Source: an uncultured Lachnospiraceae bacterium
GTDB lineage: Bacteria > Bacillota > Clostridia > Lachnospirales > Lachnospiraceae
NCBI GenBank assembly: GCA_902489925.1
Contig: CABUBX010000005.1
Location: 1-50,306 of the forward strand
Length of the DNA stretch: 50,306 nt
Reading direction: 5' to 3'
The notes below the pieces were generated by a model. That model made no database searches and was not told the origin of the DNA. It saw nothing but the letters and a program-made list of their open reading frames with translations. Of the stretch, positions 16,393 to 25,133 are shown piece after piece (the first letter of the stretch is position 1; each line of letters begins with the position of its first letter). Made by a program: the position numbers and the translations under genes.

Positions 16393-16983
16393 ATGATTTT
16401 GATAACCGGCGGATGCCGCAGCGGCAAAAGTGAGTTTGCCGAAAATCTGACGAAGATGGGCGGCAGCAGGTTTTTATATATGGCGACAGCAAAAATTACC
16501 GATGAAGCAATGGCGGAGAGGGTACGGCGGCATCAGGCGCGCCGCACCGATGCATGGGATGTTCATGAGGGTTATGTAAACCTGCATGAAGTTTTGACAT
16601 CAAATGCAGACCGCTATGACGGGATTTTACTGGACAGTGTTTCGACGATGGTGACAAATTTGCTGTTTGATTATATTGGCGAACAGGATTGGGACAGCTT
16701 TGATTTTTCAACAGTGGACTATAAGGCAGCGGAGGAAGAAATTTTGAAGACCTTCGGCCGATTGATTGAGGCGGCAAAGATATGCCGGACAAAGCTGGTG
16801 CTTGTGACAGATGAAATCGGTCTTGGCGTCGTGCCGGACACTTATCTTGGCAGAGCGTTCAGGGATATTTTGGGAAGGGTAAATCAGCTTTTGGCAGCTG
16901 CGGCCGCGGATGTGTGGTTTGTTATCAGCGGTATCCCGACAGCCATTAAGAAAAACGGACAGACATCGGGAGGCATACAGTGA
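16393..16983 (+). CDS. cobU: Adenosylcobinamide kinase / cobinamide-phosphate guanylyltransferase
   Basis: 196 residues. It phosphorylates adenosylcobinamide and attaches GMP, the activation step for the nucleotide loop of B12. The P-loop G-G-C-R-S-G-K-S is at 6-13. His47 in R-R-H-Q-A-R-R fits the guanylylated histidine of CobU, and D-E-I-G-L-G-V-V-P-D is a family block. ATG 16393 is chosen over TTG 16384, which overlaps the GGGAG at 16379-16383. The stop overlaps the cobS start. No cobalamin riboswitch was recognised in the 220 bp upstream, so B12 control is not visible here. Confidence 0.92.
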   Translation: MILITGGCRSGKSEFAENLTKMGGSRFLYMATAKITDEAMAERVRRHQARRTDAWDVHEGYVNLHEVLTSNADRYDGILLDSVSTMVTNLLFDYIGEQDWDSFDFSTVDYKAAEEEILKTFGRLIEAAKICRTKLVLVTDEIGLGVVPDTYLGRAFRDILGRVNQLLAAAAADVWFVISGIPTAIKKNGQTSGGIQ

Positions 16984-17747
16984 TGAAGGTTTTGGACACA
17001 TTTATTTTAGCAGTGCAGTTATTGACCAGAATACCGATTAAAAAGCAGGTTGCAGTCAAAGACGATACCCTTGTCAACGGGGTTGTATTTTGGCCGCTCA
17101 TCGGTTTAATTACAGGCGCCATACAGCTTGGCGTTTATTATCTGCTCAGTTTTATTATGGCAAGACCGGCGGCCATTGTTTTGGCGGTTTTGACGCAGAT
17201 TGTCATTAACGGCGGTTTTCATCTTGACGGCCTGTGTGACACTGCCGATGGTATTTATTCGGCGCGCACAAGAGAGCGGATGCTTGAGATTATGAAGGAC
17301 AGCCGTATCGGTACCAACGGTGTGATTGCGGCGCTTTTTGATATTTTGCTTAAAATCACATTGCTCGGACAGCTGGCGCATCCGATGATTCCGATGCTTT
17401 TGATGCCGGTGGCAGGAAAGCTTGTTCAGGGCATATTGATATACAAAGCTTCGTATGCTCGCAAGGAAGGTCTTGGCAATGCCTATATCGGTAAAATCAG
17501 CCTGCCGGTTTTTGTGATTAGTACAGCTGTCGGCACTGTGATTATGGCAGGCATTCTTGTATTTTCGGGCAGTCTGTGGCTGATTTTTGTGCCGTTTATC
17601 TGTCTTTTGTTTGCCTTTGGCTTCAGACGCTATATTGAGGCAAAGCTTGGCGGACTGACAGGGGATATTCTTGGGGCAGGCTCAGAGCTGACAGAAATTA
17701 TATTTCTTATACTGATGAGCATTGCAGATACATTTTTGCTTATATAA
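16983..17747 (+). CDS. cobS: Adenosylcobinamide-GDP ribazoletransferase (cobalamin synthase)
   Basis: About 254 residues, an integral membrane enzyme joining adenosylcobinamide-GDP to alpha-ribazole. The motif N-G-G-F-H-L-D-G-L-C-D-T-A-D-G at about 76-90 carries the acidic metal ligands. D-S-R-I-G-T-N-G follows, and several hydrophobic helices fill the rest. The start is ATG 16983, sharing the A of TGATG with the cobU stop; GTG 16980 is an alternative with closer spacing to GGGAGG at 16969-16974. It ends just before the cobC-type gene. Confidence 0.92.
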   Translation: MKVLDTFILAVQLLTRIPIKKQVAVKDDTLVNGVVFWPLIGLITGAIQLGVYYLLSFIMARPAAIVLAVLTQIVINGGFHLDGLCDTADGIYSARTRERMLEIMKDSRIGTNGVIAALFDILLKITLLGQLAHPMIPMLLMPVAGKLVQGILIYKASYARKEGLGNAYIGKISLPVFVISTAVGTVIMAGILVFSGSLWLIFVPFICLLFAFGFRRYIEAKLGGLTGDILGAGSELTEIIFLILMSIADTFLLI

Positions 17748-17756
17748 GGAGAAGTG

Positions 17757-18398
17757 ATGAGACTTTATTTTGTTCGCCACGGGCAGACAGACTATAATTT
17801 GAAAAATGCTTATTACGGTTTTGCCGATGTCGGATTAAATGCGGCAGGAAAGCTTCAGGCGCAAAGGCTTGCAAAATTTTTTGACGGGCTTTGTTTTGAC
17901 GAGATATGGTGCAGTGATTTAAGGCGGGTAAAGGAAACAATCGATATTATTATGAAGCATGAAACAGATGCCTCGTCCGGGATTATCCGCAGCTTTTTTG
18001 AACTTCGGGAAATGAATTTCGGAAAATGGGAAGGTTTAAGCTTTAAAGAGGTCAGTGCATCATATCCAAAAGATTATGAGCTCTGGTCAAAGGATTGGAA
18101 GGGGGCGGCTCCGACCGGCGGCGAGTGTTTTAAGGATTTTTATGTCCGCGTGAAGCATTGCTTTGAGCAGCTTATAAAAAGCGCAGAGGAAAAAAATCAG
18201 GGGAACATTCTTGTAGCCGCACATAATGGAACGCTTCGCATTCTGTTTGCACTGATGCTCGGGCTTTCTATGGACGGTACATGGCATTTTAATTTTGAGC
18301 AGGACGCATACAGTGTTGTTGATTATGAGTATAACAACTTTACAGTGAGAAAGATTAACAGTCGGGAGAAAGTCATTCCGGCATCCGGGAGGTTTTAA
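17757..18398 (+). CDS. cobC: Histidine phosphatase, probable alpha-ribazole-5-phosphate phosphatase
   Basis: 213 residues. R-H-G-Q-T at the N-terminus gives the phosphorylated His8; E-L-R-E-M-N-F-G-K-W-E-G near 81 and A-H-N-G-T near 155 complete the histidine phosphatase site. The fold alone does not set the substrate. Its place between cobS and cobT supports the CobC role of removing phosphate from alpha-ribazole phosphate or adenosylcobalamin phosphate. ATG 17757 follows AAGGAG at 17747-17752. cobT starts one base after the stop region. Confidence 0.82.
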   Translation: MRLYFVRHGQTDYNLKNAYYGFADVGLNAAGKLQAQRLAKFFDGLCFDEIWCSDLRRVKETIDIIMKHETDASSGIIRSFFELREMNFGKWEGLSFKEVSASYPKDYELWSKDWKGAAPTGGECFKDFYVRVKHCFEQLIKSAEEKNQGNILVAAHNGTLRILFALMLGLSMDGTWHFNFEQDAYSVVDYEYNNFTVRKINSREKVIPASGRF

Positions 18399-18399
18399 A

Positions 18400-19458
18400 A
18401 TGGACTTAAAAACAGCAGTGTCAATGATACGGCCGTTAGATGAGGCGGCGATGGAAAAAGCGTGGGCGGTATGGGATAATAAGTGCATCCCGCTGCGGAG
18501 TCTCGGGCGTCTTCAGTCGATGGTCGTGCAGCTTGCGGGCATGGCGCGGACACCTTATCCGACACTCGGGAAAAAGGCGGCTGTTGTGATGGCTGCCGAT
18601 AACGGTGTGATTGAGGAGGGTGTGACGCAGACAGACCATCATGTGACAACAACCGTTGTCTGCAATATGACCCATGCCGATGCGACAATATGTATTTTAT
18701 CACGGATGGCCGGTGCGGATGTTTTTCCTATTGATATCGGGATTAAGGATGATTTTGTCTGTGACGGTGTCATTAATCGAAAGGTGATGAATGGCACAGA
18801 CAATATGACAAAGGGGCCGGCGATGCCGCGCGAAAAGACCATTGAGGCGATTGAGATTGGTATTCAGACAATCTTTGATTTAAAGGAAAAGGGCTACGGG
18901 CTTTTTGCGACCGGTGAGATGGGTATCGGCAATACAACGACAAGCAGTGCGATTGCAGCCGTATTTTTGGGGGTGCCGGCTGAGACGGTCACAGGACGTG
19001 GGGCAGGCCTGTCCGATGCCGGACTTGAACGCAAGATTCAGGCGATTCAAAGAGCCATTGAGGTAAACTGTCCGGATAAGGAGGATGCGATTGATGTTAT
19101 GAGCAAGGTGGGCGGCCTTGATATTGCAGGGCTGACAGGCTGCTTTATCGGTGCGGCGGCTGCCGGACTGCCGATTGTCATCGACGGCTTTATTTCTTCT
19201 GTGGCAGCGCTTTGTGCTGTAAAGATAGCGCCGTTGTCGGTGCATTATATGTTTCCGTCCCATGTGTCGGCCGAGCCGGCAGGAAACCTTGTGCTTGAAT
19301 ATCTTGACATGAAGGCATTGCTTCATGCAGATATGTGCCTTGGGGAAGGCAGCGGCGCTGTTGCCTGCTTTAAGTTTTTTGATGAGGCGATGGAGGCCTA
19401 TGAAAAGCTGCCGACATTTGAAAAGGGCAATGTGGAGGCCTATAAGCCGTTTGTATAG
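18400..19458 (+). CDS. cobT: Nicotinate-nucleotide-dimethylbenzimidazole phosphoribosyltransferase
   Basis: 352 residues. It makes alpha-ribazole phosphate from nicotinate mononucleotide and a lower-ligand base. G-E-M-G-I-G-N-T-T-T-S-S near 172-183 is the phosphate-binding block, and the catalytic Glu is residue 316 in L-G-E-G-S-G-A, matching Glu317 of the Salmonella enzyme. Length is normal. It starts 1 bp after cobC and closes a four-gene set that activates the corrinoid and builds the nucleotide loop; no corrin-ring genes are in the window, which suggests corrinoid salvage, or synthesis genes elsewhere. Confidence 0.95.
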   Translation: MDLKTAVSMIRPLDEAAMEKAWAVWDNKCIPLRSLGRLQSMVVQLAGMARTPYPTLGKKAAVVMAADNGVIEEGVTQTDHHVTTTVVCNMTHADATICILSRMAGADVFPIDIGIKDDFVCDGVINRKVMNGTDNMTKGPAMPREKTIEAIEIGIQTIFDLKEKGYGLFATGEMGIGNTTTSSAIAAVFLGVPAETVTGRGAGLSDAGLERKIQAIQRAIEVNCPDKEDAIDVMSKVGGLDIAGLTGCFIGAAAAGLPIVIDGFISSVAALCAVKIAPLSVHYMFPSHVSAEPAGNLVLEYLDMKALLHADMCLGEGSGAVACFKFFDEAMEAYEKLPTFEKGNVEAYKPFV

Positions 19459-19497
19459 TGACAGGAGAGAGAAGCTTAAATATAGAGGTAATAAGTG

Positions 19498-20826
19498 ATG
19501 GATTTATTTGAATATATGAGTGAGACAGCAAAGAAGAAGGAGTCACCGCTTGCTTCAAGGATGCGTCCGGAGACTTTGGATGAAATTGCAGGGCAGCAGC
19601 ATATTATCGGGAAGGACAAGCTTTTATACCGGGCGATTAAGGCGGATAAGCTTAGCTCGATTATTTTATACGGGCCGCCGGGAACAGGTAAAACGACAAT
19701 CGCAAAAGTGATTGCCAATACGACAAAGGCGGATTTTACCCAGATTAATGCGACTTGTGCCGGTAAAAAGGATATGGAGGCGGTTGTTGAAGCCGCAAAG
19801 CAAAATCTTGGCATGTACGGTAAAAAGACGATTTTATTTATCGACGAGATTCACCGCTTCAATAAGAGTCAGCAGGATTATTTACTGCCTTTTGTCGAGG
19901 ACGGCACAGTGATTTTAATTGGTGCGACGACGGAGAATCCGTATTTTGAAGTCAATTCGGCGTTGATTTCCCGTTCTGTTGTATTTCAGCTTAACCCCTT
20001 GACAGCAGATGATATTAAAATTCTGCTTAAAAAAGCGGTTTATGATATGCAAAAGGGCATGGGGGCTTATAAGGCTCAGATTGATGAGGATGCTCTTTTG
20101 TTTCTTGCGGATGTGAGCAACGGGGATGCAAGAAAGGCGCTCAATGCCGTAGAGCTTGCCGTTTTGACGACCGAGCGAAGTGATGACGGAATAATCCATA
20201 TTACAACGGAGGTGGCTTCTGAGTGCATCCAAAAGCGCGTGATTAAATATGATAAAGACGGTGACAGTCATTATGATACAATTTCGGCATTTATTAAAAG
20301 TATGCGGGGTTCAGATGCGGATGCAGCCCTTTATTATCTTGCGCGGATGCTTTATGCCGGAGAGGATGTGGCTTTTATTGCCAGAAGAATTATGATTTGC
20401 GCGGCGGAGGATGTGGGCAATGCCGACCCGCAGGCGCTTTGTGTGGCTGTGGCGGCAGCACAGGCCGTCGAGCGCCTCGGAATGCCGGAGGCGCGCATTG
20501 TGCTTGCACAGGCTGTGACCTATGTTGCCTGTGCGCCAAAAAGCAATGCGGCGTATCTCGGGATTGATAAGGCTTTAGAGGTTGTGCGCACAACAAAAAC
20601 GGCGCCGATTCCGCCTTATTTGCAGGATGCCCATTATAAGGGGGCGTCAAAGCTTGGACACGGTATCGGTTATCAATATGCACATGATTATAAAAATCAT
20701 TATGTCAACCAGCAATATTTGCCGGATGCGTTAAAAGATACAGTTTTTTATGACATCGGTGATTTGGGCTATGAGGCGAAGATGAAAGCATTTTTGCATA
20801 AAATCAAAGAGGAAGCCGAGGATTAG
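19498..20826 (+). CDS. rarA: Replication-associated recombination ATPase RarA (MgsA)
   Basis: 442 residues. An AAA+ clamp-loader-like ATPase acting at stalled forks. P-L-A-S-R-M-R-P opens the domain, Walker A GPPGTGKT is at 59-66, Walker B with D-E-I-H at 116-119, and sensor region G-A-T-T-E-N-P follows. The C-terminal part has the tetramerisation region and the G-H-G-I-G-Y-Q-Y-A-H-D-Y block typical of RarA. ATG 19498 is 8 bp after AGAGGT; GTG 19495 is possible. It lies 39 bp after cobT and is followed closely by a histidine phosphatase. Confidence 0.93.
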   Translation: MDLFEYMSETAKKKESPLASRMRPETLDEIAGQQHIIGKDKLLYRAIKADKLSSIILYGPPGTGKTTIAKVIANTTKADFTQINATCAGKKDMEAVVEAAKQNLGMYGKKTILFIDEIHRFNKSQQDYLLPFVEDGTVILIGATTENPYFEVNSALISRSVVFQLNPLTADDIKILLKKAVYDMQKGMGAYKAQIDEDALLFLADVSNGDARKALNAVELAVLTTERSDDGIIHITTEVASECIQKRVIKYDKDGDSHYDTISAFIKSMRGSDADAALYYLARMLYAGEDVAFIARRIMICAAEDVGNADPQALCVAVAAAQAVERLGMPEARIVLAQAVTYVACAPKSNAAYLGIDKALEVVRTTKTAPIPPYLQDAHYKGASKLGHGIGYQYAHDYKNHYVNQQYLPDALKDTVFYDIGDLGYEAKMKAFLHKIKEEAED

Positions 20827-20835
20827 GTGATACAG

Positions 20836-21453
20836 ATGGAGTTATATATTTTCAGACATGGAAAAACCGTGTGGAACGCGGTAGGAAAAATACAGGGAAG
20901 TACAGATATTGAGCTGACCGACGAGGGGCGTCAGATGGCTGTGGAGACGGCAGAAAATATTAAGGATATTCACTTTGATGCGATTTATTCAAGTCCGTTA
21001 AAGCGCGCCTATGAGACTGCCTGTCTTTTAAAGGGCAGCCGGCCGCTTGAGGTGATTAAAGATGACAGACTTCGGGAGTTGAATTTCGGAGTGCTTGAGG
21101 GAACAAATTTTATGAATATACGCGAGGGCGGCAGCGACAGCCGCTACAGTGTGTTTTTTACACGGCCCGACCTTTATGAGCGGCCGGAAAATGGTGAGTC
21201 TTTAGAGGAATTATGCGCGCGCGGAAAAGATTTTTTAGAAATGCTTAAAAGTAAGCATGATGATACTGCGCGAGTGATGATTGTGGCTCACGGTGCGATG
21301 AACAAGGCGCTTCTTAAAAATATACGCGGACTTGAGATGAAGGACTTGTGGTACGGGCGTCTTCAGCAAAATTGTGCTGCGACAATTGTGCGTCTCAATG
21401 GCGACGAGAGCTTTGAGCTTATTGATGAAAGCAGAATATTTTATCAGGTATGA
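20836..21453 (+). CDS. Histidine phosphatase family protein (phosphoglycerate mutase-like)
   Basis: 205 residues. R-H-G-K-T gives nucleophile His8, R-E-L-N-F-G-V-L-E-G the partner block, and V-A-H-G-A-M the second catalytic His. This is the CobC/PhoE branch of the superfamily with substrate unknown. It is a paralogue of the gene at 17757, but lies outside the cob set behind rarA. ATG 20836 follows AGGTGA. Its end is 10 bp before the phosphodiesterase, so both probably share a transcript and may act on related phosphate esters. Confidence 0.85.
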   Translation: MELYIFRHGKTVWNAVGKIQGSTDIELTDEGRQMAVETAENIKDIHFDAIYSSPLKRAYETACLLKGSRPLEVIKDDRLRELNFGVLEGTNFMNIREGGSDSRYSVFFTRPDLYERPENGESLEELCARGKDFLEMLKSKHDDTARVMIVAHGAMNKALLKNIRGLEMKDLWYGRLQQNCAATIVRLNGDESFELIDESRIFYQV

Positions 21454-21463
21454 GGTGATGGCG

Positions 21464-22759
21464 ATGAATGAGGCAAAACGAATGATTATCATTTCGCTGG
21501 ATGCTGTGGGTGGTATGGATGAAGCTTATTTGAGGACACTGCCGAATTTCAGGGCTTTTATGGACGGGGCAGCCATATGCAATAACGTCAAAAGTGTCTA
21601 TCCGAGTATTACCTATCCGGCGCATACGTCGATTGTAACCGGACGTTACCCCCAAAATCACGGGGTTATCAATAATACATTTTTACAGCCAAACAGGGAG
21701 TCACCGGACTGGTACTGGCAGCGCAGCTATATTCAAGGCACAACACTTTATGACGAGGCCGTAAAAAATGGGATGAAGGTCGCAGCGCTTTTGTGGCCTG
21801 TGACGGCAAAAGCGCGTATTCAATATAATTTGCCGGAAATATTTGCAAACAGGCCGTGGACAAATCAGATTATGACATCCATGTTTAACGGCACAGTTTC
21901 TTATCAGGCACTGCTCAATGGAAAGTTTGGTCATTTAAGAGACGGGAAACGGCAGCCTCAGCTGGATAATTTTGTGCATGAAAGTCTTTTATTTACATTA
22001 GAGCGGTACAGACCGGATTTGACGCTTGTGCATTTTACGGATGTAGATACAAATCGTCATTTACATGGTGTTAATTCAAAAGAAGCTTATGAAGCAATGG
22101 CAAGGCATGATAAGCGGCTTGGAGAAATCTTTGAGCTGTTGAAAAGATGCCATATGGATGAGGATACGAATATTGTGATTCTCGGCGACCATTACCAGAA
22201 GAATGTCGAAAAAATTATTTACTTAAATCATATTTTTGTAAATCACGGATATCTGACGGTTGAAAATGAAAAAATTACAGATTGGAAGGCAATCTGCAAA
22301 AACTGTGACGGCAGTGCTTATATTTATCTTAAAAAGGGCTTCGGTTATCTTCATGATGAGATTTATGAGCTGCTTAAAGATATCAGTGCTAAGGAGGACA
22401 GCGGCATCGAGCATGTGTATACACATACGGAGGCTGTGCAAAAAGGCGCTGACAGACAGTGTGCGCTTATGGTTGAAGCAAAGGATGGCTGTTATTTCCT
22501 TGATTCATGGCGGGTGTTCAGTGAAAATGTCCAGGCGGAAAGCGATGATATACGACCGGAAGGACTTCGTGCGGTTCATGGCTATGACCCCGAAAAAGAA
22601 GATTATGCGACGATTTTTATGGCAAAGGGGCCGGATATACGGCCGGAGGTGCGCATTGAAAAAATGCGGCTCATTGATGAGGGACCTACGCTTGCAAAAC
22701 TTCTTAAAGTAGACCTCGGGGCGGTGGACGGACAGGTTATCGAAGAAATACTTGCATAG
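21464..22759 (+). CDS. Type I phosphodiesterase / nucleotide pyrophosphatase family (alkaline phosphatase superfamily)
   Basis: 431 residues, no signal peptide. I-I-I-S-L-D-A at the N-terminus gives metal ligand Asp13. Y-P-S-I-T-Y-P-A-H-T-S-I-V-T-G contains the nucleophile Thr50. F-T-D-V-D-T-N-R-H-L-H-G, G-D-H-Y and A-V-H-G-Y-D-P supply further metal ligands. Relatives hydrolyse nucleotide diesters or phosphonates; the substrate here is unknown. ATG 21464 is preferred over 21458 because GAGGTG at 21453-21458 then has proper spacing. An MFS transporter follows after 33 bp. Confidence 0.85.
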   Translation: MNEAKRMIIISLDAVGGMDEAYLRTLPNFRAFMDGAAICNNVKSVYPSITYPAHTSIVTGRYPQNHGVINNTFLQPNRESPDWYWQRSYIQGTTLYDEAVKNGMKVAALLWPVTAKARIQYNLPEIFANRPWTNQIMTSMFNGTVSYQALLNGKFGHLRDGKRQPQLDNFVHESLLFTLERYRPDLTLVHFTDVDTNRHLHGVNSKEAYEAMARHDKRLGEIFELLKRCHMDEDTNIVILGDHYQKNVEKIIYLNHIFVNHGYLTVENEKITDWKAICKNCDGSAYIYLKKGFGYLHDEIYELLKDISAKEDSGIEHVYTHTEAVQKGADRQCALMVEAKDGCYFLDSWRVFSENVQAESDDIRPEGLRAVHGYDPEKEDYATIFMAKGPDIRPEVRIEKMRLIDEGPTLAKLLKVDLGAVDGQVIEEILA

Positions 22760-22792
22760 CACAAAATAAAAAGTGCAAAGGGAGGTACTTTT

Positions 22793-24079
22793 ATGTTAAA
22801 GAATGTTTCAAAGAAGGAATTGAGCTGGATTTTTTATGATTGGGCCAATTCGGCGTACACAATGGTCGTGACATCAACGATTATGAGCCTTTATTTTTTA
22901 AGCTCGGCAACGGCGGCACTTGAAGGTCAGGTAGAAAATCCTGCGGTGACGGCAAATGCCTACTGGGGCTTTGGAAACTCGGTGGCGACGATTGTGATTG
23001 TTATTTTGTCACCGATTTTGGGAACGCTGGCGGACTATAAAGGGAAGAAAAAACGGTATTTTAACTTTTTCCTTGCCACCGGTCTTATATTTACTTTAAT
23101 TTTAGCCTTTGTGCCAAGTCACTGGTGGCTGGCGCTGCTTGTCGTTTTTGTGCTTACGGCTATCGGTTATACAGGCGCCAACATATTTTATGATGCGTTT
23201 TTGGTGGATGTCAGCGAGGATAAGGATATGGACAGAATATCCAGTCTCGGGTATGCGCTCGGCTATATCGGAAGTACAATTCCGTTCATTACTTGTATGG
23301 TTATTGTTGTGTTGGCAACAGTGGGCATCGTACCGTTTTCTGTAGAAACCGCCTACAAGATTTCTTTTGTGATTACAGTAATTTGGTGGGCAGCTTTTAG
23401 TATACCGATTATTAAAAATGTGCATCAGCGCTATGGTATTGACCCTGAGCCGCACTATATTCGAAAGAGTTTTGCAAGAATTGCCCATACGTTAAAAGAA
23501 ATCAGACAGCACAAGGCGATTTTCATTTTCCTGTTGGCTTATTTTTGCTATATCGACGGTGTGGATACAATTATAAAAATGGCGACAGCTTACGGTAGTA
23601 CAATTGGTATCGGAAGTATTATGCTGTTAATTATTCTCCTTGTAACCCAGTTTGTCGCTTTTCCGTTTGCTATTATTTACGGTAAGGCCGCAGAAAAATT
23701 CGGAACAAGAAGAACACTTTACTTTGGTATTCTTACCTATTGTGTGATTTGTGTTGTGGCATTTTTCATGTCGCCGGACAAGGATGAGAAAACATTGACA
23801 ATTATGTTTTGGGTACTTGCGATGCTCGTCGGCACGGCACAGGGCGGCATTCAGGCATTGAGCCGTTCATATTTTGGCAAGCTCATTCCGAAAGATAAGG
23901 CCAATGAGTTTTTCGGCTTTTATAATATCCTTGGAAAGTTTGCAGCCATCATAGGTCCGGTCTTATTTGGCGCTATCTCTATGGCTACGGGCAAAGCAAA
24001 TTACGGTGTTGCAAGTATTATTATTCTTTTCATTGCCGGGGCAATTATATTTAAGTTTGTGCCGGATACAGAAAAATAG
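22793..24079 (+). CDS. MFS transporter, UMF1 (Atg22-like) family
   Basis: 428 residues with about twelve hydrophobic helices. The opening K-E-L-S-W-I-F-Y-D-W-A-N-S-A-Y is the hallmark of the UMF1 branch of major facilitators, whose members are related to vacuolar amino acid effluxers. D-Y-K-G-K-K-K in the first cytoplasmic loop and G-G-I-Q-A-L-S-R-S in the later half support this. GGGAGGT lies 9 bp before ATG. It follows the phosphodiesterase closely, so the two could be linked, but the substrate cannot be inferred. Confidence 0.88.
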   Translation: MLKNVSKKELSWIFYDWANSAYTMVVTSTIMSLYFLSSATAALEGQVENPAVTANAYWGFGNSVATIVIVILSPILGTLADYKGKKKRYFNFFLATGLIFTLILAFVPSHWWLALLVVFVLTAIGYTGANIFYDAFLVDVSEDKDMDRISSLGYALGYIGSTIPFITCMVIVVLATVGIVPFSVETAYKISFVITVIWWAAFSIPIIKNVHQRYGIDPEPHYIRKSFARIAHTLKEIRQHKAIFIFLLAYFCYIDGVDTIIKMATAYGSTIGIGSIMLLIILLVTQFVAFPFAIIYGKAAEKFGTRRTLYFGILTYCVICVVAFFMSPDKDEKTLTIMFWVLAMLVGTAQGGIQALSRSYFGKLIPKDKANEFFGFYNILGKFAAIIGPVLFGAISMATGKANYGVASIIILFIAGAIIFKFVPDTEK

Positions 24080-24088
24080 GGAAGATTA

Positions 24089-24117
24089 TTGACTTTTTAT
24101 CGCGAAAAGCGTATCAT
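24089..24117 (+). promoter_or_regulatory. Sigma-A promoter of the zinc uptake operon
   Basis: TTGACT (24089-24094), 17-bp spacer, TATCAT (24112-24117). Transcription would start near 24124, within the adjacent operator-like palindromes. Confidence 0.65.
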
Positions 24118-24139
24118 TCATTAATGAGACTTAGTTTCA
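24118..24139 (+). promoter_or_regulatory. Fur/Zur-type operator candidate
   Basis: TCATTAATGA (24118-24127) is a perfect palindrome. Overlapping it, TGAGACTTAGTTTCA (24125-24139) is an inverted repeat matching 11 of 14 fixed positions of the 7-1-7 Fur-family consensus TGATAATNATTATCA. Its place at the start site fits repression by zinc-loaded Zur. Confidence 0.5.
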
Positions 24140-24164
24140 ATAAGAGAATGAAAGGCGGTGTGCG

Positions 24165-25115
24165 ATGAAAAGTCAATTTTTTTTGCCGGCTGCAGCTCTG
24201 TCGATGGGCATTGTGTCCGCGTGTCTGTTTTCGGGATGCGGTATACAGGAGGGTACAGACGATGGGCGGCCGGATATTATATGCACTTTATTTCCGCAAT
24301 ATGATTTTGCAAGACAGATTTACGGCGAACAGGTCGATGTGACAATGCTTTTGAAGCCGGGCATGGAGAGTCATATGTATGACCCGACACCGGAGGATAT
24401 GAAAAAGATATCCGAGGCAGATGCCTTTATATATACAGGTGCGGAGATGGAACCGTGGGCTGCAGAAATTATTGAAGGTTTGGATGATTCGGTAAAGGTT
24501 GTTGATTTGTCAGAGTATGTGACACTTGAGATGGAAGATGAGCAGCATGAGCATGAAGAAGGCATTTTTGAGGGCCATCACCATCACAGCTACGACCCGC
24601 ATTACTGGCTTGATTTATCTAATGCGGCTGCAATGGCCGAGGCAGTTGCAGGCCTTGCAGATACATTGAATATAGAAGATACGGCGGCAGTGGAGAAAAA
24701 CTGTGAGGATTATGTAAACCGTATTGAGGCTTTGGATGCGCAGTTTTTTGAAACGGTGGACGCTGCAAAACAAAAGGACGTGGTATTTGCCGGACGATTT
24801 GCTTATGGCTACTTTATTCATCGCTATGGGCTGAATTATGAGACTGTATATAAAACTTGTTCAGCAGAATCCGACCCAAGTGTAGGCGATATGGTGAGGG
24901 TGATTGATTATATCCGTGAACATCATACGAAGGTGGTGTTTTATGAGGAGTTATCCTCAGCAAGAGCCGCCCATACGATTGCAGAGGATACCGGTGTGCG
25001 GATGATGGAGTTTTCAACGGCACATAATGTATCTAAGAAAGACTTTGATGATGGGATTACATTTATTGATGTTATGGAAAGAAATTTAAGTGCTCTAAAA
25101 GAAGCACTTTTGTAA
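24165..25115 (+). CDS. znuA: Zinc ABC transporter substrate-binding lipoprotein
   Basis: 316 residues. A lipoprotein signal ends in L-F-S-G-C with Cys25. Cluster A-I features: F-P-Q-Y-D-F-A early, G-M-E-S-H-M-Y-D-P with a metal-ligand His near 65, a histidine- and acid-rich loop (H-E-H-E-E and later H-H-H-H, residues about 127-142) and D-P-H-Y-W-L-D. The His-rich loop is typical of zinc rather than manganese binders. It captures zinc outside the membrane and delivers it to the permease. The ATPase and permease genes follow directly. I use the ZnuA name by function; AdcA and TroA are related alternatives. Confidence 0.88.
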   Translation: MKSQFFLPAAALSMGIVSACLFSGCGIQEGTDDGRPDIICTLFPQYDFARQIYGEQVDVTMLLKPGMESHMYDPTPEDMKKISEADAFIYTGAEMEPWAAEIIEGLDDSVKVVDLSEYVTLEMEDEQHEHEEGIFEGHHHHSYDPHYWLDLSNAAAMAEAVAGLADTLNIEDTAAVEKNCEDYVNRIEALDAQFFETVDAAKQKDVVFAGRFAYGYFIHRYGLNYETVYKTCSAESDPSVGDMVRVIDYIREHHTKVVFYEELSSARAAHTIAEDTGVRMMEFSTAHNVSKKDFDDGITFIDVMERNLSALKEALL

Positions 25116-25133
25116 TGACGCGGAGGCAGGAGT

